Shown here in pieces: positions 1 through 6,196 of a stretch of 17,398 nucleotides of DNA. Made by a program: the position numbers and the translations under genes. The notes below the pieces were generated by a model. The model searched no databases. It saw nothing but the letters and a program-made list of their open reading frames with translations, and was not told the origin of the DNA. The stretch lies in NCBI GenBank assembly GCA_951801995.1, contig CATOOY010000025.1, positions 1-17,398 on the forward strand. The letters run 5' to 3'. Numbering within the stretch: position 1 is the stretch's first letter; each line of letters starts with the position of its first letter. The stretch is from an uncultured Erysipelotrichaceae bacterium. Its GTDB lineage: Bacteria > Bacillota_I > Bacilli_A > RF39 > UBA660.

Positions 1-82
1 TTTTTGACAACTTTGTAATAGATATTCCTTTTTTCTTTTCATTATAAATATTTATTTTATCTTCATAACTTAATTTACTCAT
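1..82 (-). CDS. IS3-family transposase, N-terminal fragment (runs off window)
   Basis: Only the first 27 codons are present. The peptide begins MSKLSYEDKINIYNEKKKG and continues with ISITKLSK, which resembles the first helix-turn-helix of IS3/IS150 OrfA-type transposases that bind the terminal inverted repeats. The ATG at 82 is preceded by GAGG about 8 bases upstream, inside the base of a hairpin that may limit transcription or translation entering from outside. Whether the complete gene is intact cannot be seen. The identification rests on a short stretch, so the exact IS group is uncertain. Confidence 0.6.
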   Translation of the reverse strand, partial: MSKLSYEDKINIYNEKKKGISITKLSK

Positions 83-119
83 ATAAAAACCTCGTTTCCT
101 ATGTCCAAGAAACGGGGTT
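83..119 (-). terminator. Hairpin plus T-tract at the IS end
   Basis: The arms at 88-98 and 109-119 can form an 11-bp stem with one imperfect pair (C·A in minus-strand RNA). Read on the minus strand the hairpin is followed by TTTTTAT, just before the transposase ATG. It could end transcription arriving from the tkt-prepilin operon, a common way for insertion sequences to limit impinging transcription. It may also partly mask the transposase ribosome site. Confidence 0.5.
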
Positions 120-144
120 CATATCACAATCCTGTAAGCTCTCT

Positions 145-163
145 TATACTCCAAATGAGTATA
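145..163. repeat. Perfect 7-bp inverted repeat
   Basis: TATACTC and GAGTATA are separated by five bases (CAAAT). It lies in the short gap between the IS end and the prepilin stop codon. There is no T-tract on either side, so it is not a typical terminator. It could be an RNA-processing hairpin or chance in AT-rich DNA. Confidence 0.35.
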
Positions 164-197
164 CTATAAAATATGTTGTAAAAAAAGAAATAGAACA

Positions 198-575
198 CTA
201 GTTTGATAAATTAGTACATGAATTTTCAGAATAATTAAAATCAAACTGAGAATGAGCATCATCATAATGAATAACAATGCACCCATTCATCTTAGAATGA
301 TCCCTAGGATCCAATATATCAGAAGCCTCTAAATAGTCTTCTTCTACAAGTGTTGTAATAGATAAATAATAATCACTTGTTTCACTTAGTAAACTCGCAT
401 TTTGAATAGACCATTTTTCAGCTGTTCTTTCTAAGATTTTTGTCTGTTCCACATAAGATTTTTCTTTACTTTCCTGCAAAGAATCAAGAACAGTAGGTGT
501 AACTATAATAGCTACAAGTGACAAAATAGTAATTATAGCAATCAATTCAATCAAAGTAAATCCCTTATTTTTCAT
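198..575 (-). CDS. Type IV prepilin-like / pseudopilin protein
   Basis: The 125-residue product starts MKNKGFTLIELIAIITIL, a class III signal peptide. A prepilin peptidase would cut after Gly5 and methylate Phe6, with the conserved Glu at mature position 5 and a hydrophobic helix to about residue 28, then TPTVL as in ComGC/GspG-like pseudopilins. The rest is a short soluble domain with two cysteines (in NGCIV and NSC near the C-terminus) that might pair. The ATG lies inside the 3' end of tkt (11-nt overlap) with GGGGTG upstream, suggesting translational coupling. No prepilin peptidase, ATPase or other pilin is in the window, so its machinery must be elsewhere. The specific role (competence, pilus or secretion) is not known. 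Confidence 0.8.
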   Translation of the reverse strand: MKNKGFTLIELIAIITILSLVAIIVTPTVLDSLQESKEKSYVEQTKILERTAEKWSIQNASLLSETSDYYLSITTLVEEDYLEASDILDPRDHSKMNGCIVIHYDDAHSQFDFNYSENSCTNLSN

Positions 576-2535
576 GTTTCACCCCATATACATCTAAAAT
601 TCTCCTTTTTAGCTGTTCTTCTGTAAAAGCAAGTGCTTTCATAACATCCTGTTTCTTTCCACTTCGCCCAAAAGTATCAATAGTAAGAAGTGTCTTTGTT
701 GATGTAGAGATTCCTTCTAAACCACAAGAAGATCCAGCTTCCATTACAAATATAGTAGTATCACCCAAAACTTCCTGTTGATAAGACTTACTCATATTCT
801 TAAATATATTTAAACAAGGCATACTAACAACGCGAAAAAATAAATTATTTTCTCTTTCAAGCATCTCGGCAACTTTTATTGCTTTTGAAACCTCTGTACC
901 ACTTGCTACAATGGTCCCAGATAAATTTTGCTTTTCTTTTCGTACCACATAAGCACCAAGTGAAACTTTATCAATATCACTAGAAGAAAGAAGAGGAACA
1001 TTTCCCCTTGAAAGAGCAAATATAGAAGGACATTTCTTTTTCAAGGCATATTTCCATGAACCTATAATTTCTCTTGTATCACAAGGTCTAAATACCAATG
1101 TATTAGGAATGGCTCGTAAAGAAGCAAGTTGCTCTATTGGTTCATGGGTAGGTCCATCTTCCCCTACTTCAATAGAATCATGTGTAAAAATATAAAAAAT
1201 AGATAGATGCATAAGAGCTGACAAACGAATAGCAGGACGTAAATAATCAGAAAAAACTAAAAAAGTGGAACCAAATACTTTAAAATTTGTAAGGGCAAGT
1301 CCATTCAAAATAGCCCCCATAGCATGTTCTCTTACTCCAAACCAAATGTTTTTCCCTAAATAAGAATGGCAAGAAATATCACCCATGTCTTTTAAATACG
1401 TCATAGTAGAACTACTTAAATCTGCACTTCCTCCTAAAAAAAAGGGACTCATTTTTGCAATTTCATTCATAACTTTGCCATTGCTAACTCTCGTTGACTC
1501 CTCTTCTGTAGGAAAAGAAAAATCAATCTCATCTATAGATATTTCCTGATTGTGCATAAAAGATGTCAATTCTATCTCTCGTTCTGGATTTTCTAAAATA
1601 AATTGATGATAAATATCTGTAAATTTTTGATATTTATGCAAGCTTCTCTTATAAATTATATCTGTAAAAGTTTGTTTGGCTTCAAAATCAACATAAAAAG
1701 GTTCATCTAAAATAGAATGTAACTGTTTTATGTTTGCAATATCCTCTATACTAAGAGGTTTGCCATGAACTGTATTTTTTCCTTCCAAAAAACTTCCTTT
1801 TCCAATAGTAGTATTACATTGAATAATGGTAGGTTTATTTACTGTTTTTGCCTCCTGAATAGCCAAATCAATTGCGTCTATATCTTCTCCGTCGACTTCT
1901 ATAGTATGCCAGTTACAAGCTGCACACCTTTGCAAAACATTTTCTGTAAAAGTAGTATGCGTTTTTCCATCTAAACTAATCTGATTTGAATCATACAGCA
2001 CAATTAAATTATCTAGTTGATGGGTTCCTGCAAAAGACATAGCCTCTGCACTGATTCCTTCCATCAAGTCCCCATCCCCACATAAAACATAAACATAATA
2101 ATCAAATAGTTTTGTGTTATCACTTGTTTGATACCTTTCACCAAGTATTTTACCACCAAGAGCCATGCCTGTTGCCATTGCAATTCCTTGTCCAAGAGGC
2201 CCTGTAGTAGCTTCTACAAAAGGAGAAACACCATATTCAGGGTGACCTGCTGTTTTTGCATTTATTTGCCTAAAACATTTCAAATCCTCTAAAGAATATC
2301 CAAGACCTGCCATATAGAAAGTAGCATACAATAAAGCAGAACCATGGCCAGCAGATAAAATAAAACGATCTCGGTTCATCCAAGAAGCATCATCCTTATT
2401 TATGCACATATGCCTAGAAAAAAGTGTATACAAAATAGGAGCTGCACCAAGAACAATCCCAGGATGCCCACTTTCTGCTTCGTGGATCATATCAATCCCC
2501 AATGTTTTTATATTTGCTATGATTCTTTTATCCAT
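565..2535 (-). CDS. tkt: Transketolase
   Basis: This thiamine-diphosphate enzyme of the non-oxidative pentose phosphate pathway moves two-carbon ketol units between sugar phosphates in the cytosol. At 656 residues it is the usual length. Visible motifs are SGHPG (residues 22-26), the ThDP/metal motif GDGDLMEG (153-160) closing with YDSNQIS around Asn184, the pyrimidine-domain GVREHAMG with catalytic Glu403, and HDSIEVGEDGPTHEP (452-466). The ATG at 2535 follows AAGGTG. A TGTTATAAT extended -10 lies about 25 bases upstream, but transcription could also enter from the SOS-controlled small gene 76 bases upstream. The lexA / yneA-like / tkt order matches Bacillus subtilis, where yneB and ynzC lie between yneA and tkt. 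Confidence 0.97.
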   Translation of the reverse strand: MDKRIIANIKTLGIDMIHEAESGHPGIVLGAAPILYTLFSRHMCINKDDASWMNRDRFILSAGHGSALLYATFYMAGLGYSLEDLKCFRQINAKTAGHPEYGVSPFVEATTGPLGQGIAMATGMALGGKILGERYQTSDNTKLFDYYVYVLCGDGDLMEGISAEAMSFAGTHQLDNLIVLYDSNQISLDGKTHTTFTENVLQRCAACNWHTIEVDGEDIDAIDLAIQEAKTVNKPTIIQCNTTIGKGSFLEGKNTVHGKPLSIEDIANIKQLHSILDEPFYVDFEAKQTFTDIIYKRSLHKYQKFTDIYHQFILENPEREIELTSFMHNQEISIDEIDFSFPTEEESTRVSNGKVMNEIAKMSPFFLGGSADLSSSTMTYLKDMGDISCHSYLGKNIWFGVREHAMGAILNGLALTNFKVFGSTFLVFSDYLRPAIRLSALMHLSIFYIFTHDSIEVGEDGPTHEPIEQLASLRAIPNTLVFRPCDTREIIGSWKYALKKKCPSIFALSRGNVPLLSSSDIDKVSLGAYVVRKEKQNLSGTIVASGTEVSKAIKVAEMLERENNLFFRVVSMPCLNIFKNMSKSYQQEVLGDTTIFVMEAGSSCGLEGISTSTKTLLTIDTFGRSGKKQDVMKALAFTEEQLKRRILDVYGVKHEK

Positions 2536-2559
2536 TCTATCACCTTATCTTATATATTT

Positions 2560-2565
2560 ATTATA
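2560..2565 (-). promoter_or_regulatory. Possible extended -10 promoter for tkt
   Basis: TATAAT on the minus strand is preceded by TGT, giving an extended -10. No good -35 is visible 17 bases upstream. It would give tkt SOS-independent expression. Confidence 0.45.
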
Positions 2566-2611
2566 ACATATTTTCAAAGAGAAAAAAACCAAAGCTGTAA
2601 ATAAAAAACTA

Positions 2612-2755
2612 TTAAGCATTCATTGCTATATAGACATTTTCTTCTAAAGAATCACTCACCTCCATCTTTTGAATATCTCTAGCATTCAAATAGAAAAAGC
2701 CAAGAAGCATCCCTATAAATGCTAGCATTACTTTACTTTTCAATATTTCTTTCAT
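2612..2755 (-). CDS. 47-residue SOS-controlled membrane peptide (YneA/SosA-like position)
   Basis: This short gene encodes a 47-residue peptide. It starts MKEILKSKVMLAFIGMLLGF, with one membrane helix at about residues 9-25, and ends in an acidic tail containing SDSLEENVYIAMNA. The ribosome site AAGGAGG sits 8 bases before the ATG and is excellent. A textbook promoter with a LexA box filling its spacer drives it. By position (divergent from lexA, upstream of tkt) it equals Bacillus subtilis yneA and resembles Staphylococcus sosA, SOS-induced division inhibitors with an N-terminal membrane segment. It lacks the LysM domain of YneA. I infer a division-inhibitor role from context; the sequence alone does not prove it. 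Confidence 0.75.
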   Translation of the reverse strand: MKEILKSKVMLAFIGMLLGFFYLNARDIQKMEVSDSLEENVYIAMNA

Positions 2756-2779
2756 GTATATTCCTCCTTCATTAAGTTT

Positions 2780-2808
2780 ATTTTATCACGAACAAATATT
2801 CGTGTCAA
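2780..2808 (-). promoter_or_regulatory. Sigma-A promoter of the yneA-like gene with LexA box in the spacer
   Basis: On the minus strand TTGACA (2803-2808) and TAAAAT (2780-2785) are exactly 17 bases apart. The LexA box at 2789-2802 fills the spacer, so LexA binding should block RNA polymerase directly. Confidence 0.85.
2787..2804. promoter_or_regulatory. LexA/SOS operator 1
   Basis: CACGAACAAATATTCGTG has perfect 6-bp arms. Its core CGAACAAATATTCG matches the Bacillus LexA (DinR) consensus CGAACRNRYGTTYG at all but one position. It controls the minus-strand small gene. Confidence 0.88.
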
Positions 2809-2817
2809 GCCATTTTG

Positions 2818-2831
2818 CAAACATTCGTTTG
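2818..2831. promoter_or_regulatory. LexA/SOS operator 2
   Basis: CAAACATTCGTTTG is a symmetric 5-4-5 box (CAAAC/GTTTG) two mismatches from the Bacillus consensus. It overlaps the first bases of the lexA -35 element, as expected for autoregulation. It lies 29 bp centre to centre from operator 1. Confidence 0.82.
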
Positions 2832-2857
2832 ACTTTTAATAAAAGATATGATATTAT
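2829..2857 (+). promoter_or_regulatory. lexA promoter
   Basis: TTGACT (2829-2834) and TATTAT (2852-2857) are 17 bases apart, with TGA giving an extended -10. The -35 is overlapped by LexA operator 2. Confidence 0.85.
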
Positions 2858-2887
2858 GTATGCAGAATGTAAAGGAGGTATTACAAA

Positions 2888-3505
2888 TTGGAAAAATTAA
2901 CAAAAAGACAAGATGAAATCTTAAATTATATGAAAGAATATATTGTATCTCATGGTTTCCCACCTACAGTAAGAGAAATCGGAAAAGCACTCGGTGTCTC
3001 ATCCCCTGCAACAATACATGCCCATCTTGCAAATCTAGAACGCAAAGGAATCATAAAAAAAGATGGTTCTAAAAATAGAGCCATTGAACTCTTAGTAGAA
3101 AATGAATATGCTACTAAAAATGAAGAAATTACAAAAGTACCTTTATTAGGAGAAATAACAGCAGGAAGTCCTATTGAAGCAATTGAAAAACCAGATGAAT
3201 TTTTCTCACTACCAAGTTATCTAATCCCAAAACAAAAAGAAGTTTTTACATTACATGTAAGTGGAACAAGTATGATAAATGCTGGTATATTAAATGATGA
3301 CATTATAATAGTCGAAAGAAAAAACACAGCACGAAATGGTCAAATAGTAGTTGCTATGACAGATGAAAATGAAGTAACCTTAAAAACTTTTTATAAAGAA
3401 AAAGATCACATTCGCTTACAACCAGAAAATGACACAATGGATCCCATTATTCTACCCAATGCAACTATTCTAGGAATAGCAATCGGATTATATAGAAAAA
3501 TATAA
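2888..3505 (+). CDS. lexA: LexA SOS-response repressor (S24 autoprotease)
   Basis: LexA represses SOS genes and cleaves itself when RecA filaments form on damaged DNA. The 205 residues show a winged helix-turn-helix (about 1-65, with GFPPTVREIGKALGVSS), the Ala92-Gly93 cleavage site in EITAGSP, catalytic Ser128 in SGTSM and catalytic Lys166 in VTLKTF, close to Bacillus LexA numbering. The start is TTG at 2888; AAGGAGG at 2872-2878 with a 9-base spacing decides it. Two LexA boxes upstream show autoregulation and joint control of the divergent small membrane-peptide gene. A strong hairpin follows the gene. Confidence 0.97.
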   Translation: MEKLTKRQDEILNYMKEYIVSHGFPPTVREIGKALGVSSPATIHAHLANLERKGIIKKDGSKNRAIELLVENEYATKNEEITKVPLLGEITAGSPIEAIEKPDEFFSLPSYLIPKQKEVFTLHVSGTSMINAGILNDDIIIVERKNTARNGQIVVAMTDENEVTLKTFYKEKDHIRLQPENDTMDPIILPNATILGIAIGLYRKI

Positions 3506-3521
3506 AAAACGGAATAAATAT

Positions 3522-3559
3522 AAAAAATGTAGATACAAAAAAGTGTTCTACATTTTTTT
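3522..3559. terminator. Bidirectional terminator between lexA and the lipoprotein gene
   Basis: AAAAAATGTAGA and TCTACATTTTTT form a 12-bp stem with a 13-base loop. Runs of T follow on both strands, so it can end lexA (plus) and the rhomboid-queH-lipoprotein operon (minus). Confidence 0.85.
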
Positions 3560-3589
3560 ATAACAAAGAAGAATTTAAATATTCCTTTT

Positions 3590-4330
3590 TTATTTATGAT
3601 ATCCTTGCTCATGTTCTGCTTTAAAATCTTGATATTTTTCATCAGCAAAGTCTATTCCTTTATTTAGCAAATCTTTTAATAGATCCTTCCCATCCTCAAA
3701 ATCTTCTTTTGCTTGTTCTTTAAACATTTGCCAGTAAACTCCATTTCGTTCATAATCTTCTTCTGACATATGTTCACTTACTTTATCTAATAAATATAGT
3801 TTCAAAGAATTTGCCTTATCAGAAATATATCCTACAGCAAGTTTTCTTTTTTCTTCAATCTCTTCTTTATAATTAGGCCAATAGGATTCAATTTTTGAAT
3901 CAACAATACTATAAATAAGTCTCATTTTTTCTACAGCTTCCTCACCTAACTGTTCAAGTGATACTGTTTTCCCATCCCCATATTCTATAGAATCTCCATA
4001 AAATAAAAAATCTGTCATCTGAATAAAAGTATTTGCTATTTTATCTTTAGCACTTTCTACTACTGCTGAATTATTGAATGACTGAAAATTATTTTCAATA
4101 TCAGTAGACCACATTTCAAATGCATCCAAAGCAGCTTTTTCTATTTCCTCTTTTGTAAATTCTTTTTCATCTTCTTCATACATACGCTTTGTTACCCACT
4201 CGGGGTCTTCTGAAACTGTTTCTGTTTTAGTATCCACTACCTCTATAGAAGAACAACCAGTAACATTTGAAAGAAGCACAGCACTCATTCCAATTAAAAA
4301 TCCTTTTTTATATATTTGTATATTTTTCAT
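3590..4330 (-). CDS. Putative lipoprotein, family not recognised
   Basis: The 246-residue product has a lipoprotein signal peptide: basic start (KNIQIYKKG), hydrophobic stretch, and a lipobox VTGC with Cys26 as the lipidation site. LspA, encoded elsewhere in this window, would process it. The mature part is acidic, rich in Glu, Lys and Asp, mostly predicted helical, with two Trp-containing segments (EMWSTDI, ESYWPNY) and no other cysteine. I do not recognise the family. Its ATG lies 23 nt inside the end of queH with AAGGA upstream, so it is translated from the rhomboid-queH mRNA. It is the last gene before the terminator. An extracytoplasmic helical binding or stress role is possible, but nothing in the sequence fixes one. 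Confidence 0.75.
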   Translation of the reverse strand: MKNIQIYKKGFLIGMSAVLLSNVTGCSSIEVVDTKTETVSEDPEWVTKRMYEEDEKEFTKEEIEKAALDAFEMWSTDIENNFQSFNNSAVVESAKDKIANTFIQMTDFLFYGDSIEYGDGKTVSLEQLGEEAVEKMRLIYSIVDSKIESYWPNYKEEIEEKRKLAVGYISDKANSLKLYLLDKVSEHMSEEDYERNGVYWQMFKEQAKEDFEDGKDLLKDLLNKGIDFADEKYQDFKAEHEQGYHK

Positions 4331-4955
4331 TCTTTTTCCTTCTTTCTAATGCTTCCCTCTTAGAATAAATACATCCACAATAATCTTGCCTATATAAGTG
4401 ATATAAAGAAGAAAAAGCAATACTTTTTTTATAACCATCCTTCTTTTTAAAATCTGCATACAGATAAGAAACACCATATTTTTCAGAAAGTTCTTTTCCT
4501 ATTTCATTTATTTTATCACTATTTTTATAAGGACTAATAGAAAGTGTAGTAGTAAAATAATCAAAACCATTCTCTAAAGCTAACTTAGCAGTTTTCTCTA
4601 AACGAAGCTGATAACAAGCAAAACAGCGTTTACTTCCTTCCCCTAAATGACGATAAGAATCAATAGTCTCTTCAAAAAAATCATTTTCATAAGTTCCTTC
4701 TATAACAGTAATAGAATTGGGAAAATTTGCTTCTTTTATAAATCTCTTTTCTTCTAGAAAACGCTTTGTAAATTCCTCTTTAGGATAAATATTAGGATTA
4801 TAATAATAAATGGTAATAGCAAAATAAGAAGATAACACATCCAGCACATAAGAAGAACAAGGAGCACAACAACTATGTAAAAGAAGTGTAGGAATTCTTT
4901 CCTTAGGAAGATTTTTAAGTATCCCTTCCATTTTGCGCTGATAATTTTCTTTCAT
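4308..4955 (-). CDS. queH: Epoxyqueuosine reductase QueH
   Basis: QueH (formerly DUF208) reduces epoxyqueuosine to queuosine in tRNA anticodons, the last step of queuosine synthesis, and is a non-homologous alternative to QueG. The 215 residues carry the family's cysteine sets: HSCCAPC (Cys29, 30, 33), CFAC (Cys111, 114) and YCGC (Cys193, 195), which supply Fe-S and metal ligands. It starts one base after the rhomboid gene ends and overlaps the lipoprotein gene, so the three form an operon. Tgt, an earlier enzyme of the same pathway, is encoded about 7 kb away on the same strand. Function is confidently inferred from these motifs. Confidence 0.93.
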   Translation of the reverse strand: MKENYQRKMEGILKNLPKERIPTLLLHSCCAPCSSYVLDVLSSYFAITIYYYNPNIYPKEEFTKRFLEEKRFIKEANFPNSITVIEGTYENDFFEETIDSYRHLGEGSKRCFACYQLRLEKTAKLALENGFDYFTTTLSISPYKNSDKINEIGKELSEKYGVSYLYADFKKKDGYKKSIAFSSLYHLYRQDYCGCIYSKREALERRKKNEKYTNI

Positions 4956-4956
4956 A

Positions 4957-6102
4957 TTAAATGCCTATAAAAGCTAAGAAGCCAAGAAATACAAGATAAA
5001 TAAAAAGTACAATACAACCATTTATTTTTTCAAAAGTAGTAGTTTTATATTGGATACCAAGAGCCATAGTAGTAAATACCCCTGCTACCAATCCTCCTAC
5101 TTCAGCAGCAAATCCCATTTCTGGTACTAATATACTTAAAAATAAATTTACTAAAATAAGTGGAATAATTTGTGATCTTACAATTGTAGCTAAATAAACA
5201 CGATAATAATATCCAAAATAGAGAATAGAACCCAAAATACCAAAAATAGAGCCAGTTGCTCCTAAAGCAAGTTCCATATCTCCTAAAAATGCCATAGATA
5301 AAAGACTACCAGCTATACCACTTACTAAATAAATAATGAAAAACTTTATTTTACCAATTAAACTCTCTAATTCAGAACCAATTACATATAACGCATAACA
5401 GTTAAAAAGGAAATGCCAAACGCTATAATGTGCAAAAATATTTGTAAAAATACGATAATACTCTGTACCTATATTTTCTTTTCCTACCAAAATAATATTC
5501 TCTAATATATCTATATTAATATGTCCAAGAAAGAAAAGAAAAAAATGAATAGCAAGTAATATATAAGTAACAATTGCTTTCTTCTTAGAAAAAACAGCCT
5601 CATTTTTAGCAGCTTCTTTTTCACTTTTGGCATTAATATCCATTGTAAGCTTCATAAAAAGTTCAGCGCCTTTTTCTTTAAAATTATTTTCTTTTATAAT
5701 AGAAGGAAACTTTTCTTTTAAAAGTGTATTTGCACTTAAATCATCTATTTTAGTAAGTTCTACACAAGAAATTTTATGAAAATGATTTTCTTCTTTAATC
5801 TTTTTTACATTCTCTCCTAAATTAACAAATATACTTAAAGCATTCATATCAAAAGAAAAAGTTTTTCTCTTAATCTTTTTCATAACATGGTTGGTTTTAA
5901 ATAAATCATAAGTAAACTGTTCATCATTATGAATATAATTAGAAACAATACGAACAATTTTATACTCTTCTCCTAGATTTTCAAGCCAAATTTCGTTTTG
6001 AACACCATGTAAAATAATAGGAGTATAACCTTCTTCAATGATAAAATAATGAAGAAGTTTCATAACAAGTTCATCTGTTTTGCTCATTACGATTTCGCTC
6101 AT
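4957..6102 (-). CDS. Rhomboid-family membrane protein lacking the Ser/His dyad (pseudo-rhomboid)
   Basis: The 381-residue protein has a soluble N-terminal domain (about 1-170, like that of GluP/YqgP-type rhomboids) and a rhomboid membrane domain (about 175-381). The family motif HYSVWHFLFN (His225, His230, Asn234) is kept. The serine motif GxSG reads GATGS, with Thr283 (codon ACT) in place of the nucleophile. The usual AHxGG in the later helix reads AEVGG, with Glu334 (GAA) in place of His. Both catalytic residues are therefore absent, and I infer a non-proteolytic role such as binding or membrane-protein quality control. The ATG at 6102 follows GAGGGTGAT; a longer frame begins upstream but contains the promoter. 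It leads the queH-lipoprotein operon. Confidence 0.9.
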   Translation of the reverse strand: MSEIVMSKTDELVMKLLHYFIIEEGYTPIILHGVQNEIWLENLGEEYKIVRIVSNYIHNDEQFTYDLFKTNHVMKKIKRKTFSFDMNALSIFVNLGENVKKIKEENHFHKISCVELTKIDDLSANTLLKEKFPSIIKENNFKEKGAELFMKLTMDINAKSEKEAAKNEAVFSKKKAIVTYILLAIHFFLFFLGHINIDILENIILVGKENIGTEYYRIFTNIFAHYSVWHFLFNCYALYVIGSELESLIGKIKFFIIYLVSGIAGSLLSMAFLGDMELALGATGSIFGILGSILYFGYYYRVYLATIVRSQIIPLILVNLFLSILVPEMGFAAEVGGLVAGVFTTMALGIQYKTTTFEKINGCIVLFIYLVFLGFLAFIGI

Positions 6103-6121
6103 AAAATCACCCTCGCTAATT

Positions 6122-6127
6122 ATTATA
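6122..6127 (-). promoter_or_regulatory. Extended -10 promoter of the rhomboid-queH operon
   Basis: TGTTATAAT on the minus strand lies about 20 bases before the ATG at 6102. A weak -35 (TTCTCA at 6145-6150) is 17 bases upstream. It supports the shorter start for the rhomboid gene. Confidence 0.6.
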
Positions 6128-6196
6128 ACACAAAACAAAAAAAATGAGAATAGGATAAAAAAAGGAAATTAGGTTGTTATTTTCAAATAAAATCTA

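Larger units (their letters stand above)
1..121 (-). mobile_element. Partial IS3-family (IS150-like) insertion sequence, 5' end
   Basis: This is one end of an insertion sequence that runs off the left edge of the window. On the minus strand the element would begin at 121 with TGAACCCCGTTTCTTGGACA, which looks like the TG...CA termini of the IS3 family, and is followed 39 bases later by a transposase start codon. The outer end has an imperfect inverted repeat (88-98 with 109-119). The opposite end and any target duplication (which would include bases from 122 on) are outside the window. The family call is from the look of the terminus and the transposase N-terminus, without a database search. 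Confidence 0.65.

Noticed and set aside
145..163. Terminator for the prepilin gene
   Set aside because: The inverted repeat is perfect but lacks a T-tract on either strand; the hairpin at the IS end is the better candidate.
1765..1974. Plus-strand frame inside tkt
   Set aside because: It is a shadow of the tkt coding sequence, without a ribosome site or recognisable protein features; similar plus-strand frames inside rluD, tgt and the ApbE-like gene were set aside for the same reason.
3406..3648. Minus-strand frame over the end of lexA
   Set aside because: It crosses the strong bidirectional terminator and overlaps lexA and the lipoprotein gene, so it is a shadow.
6103..6138. A 12-codon longer start for the rhomboid gene
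   Set aside because: The extension contains the TATAAT promoter and the ribosome site GAGGGTGAT of the ATG at 6102.
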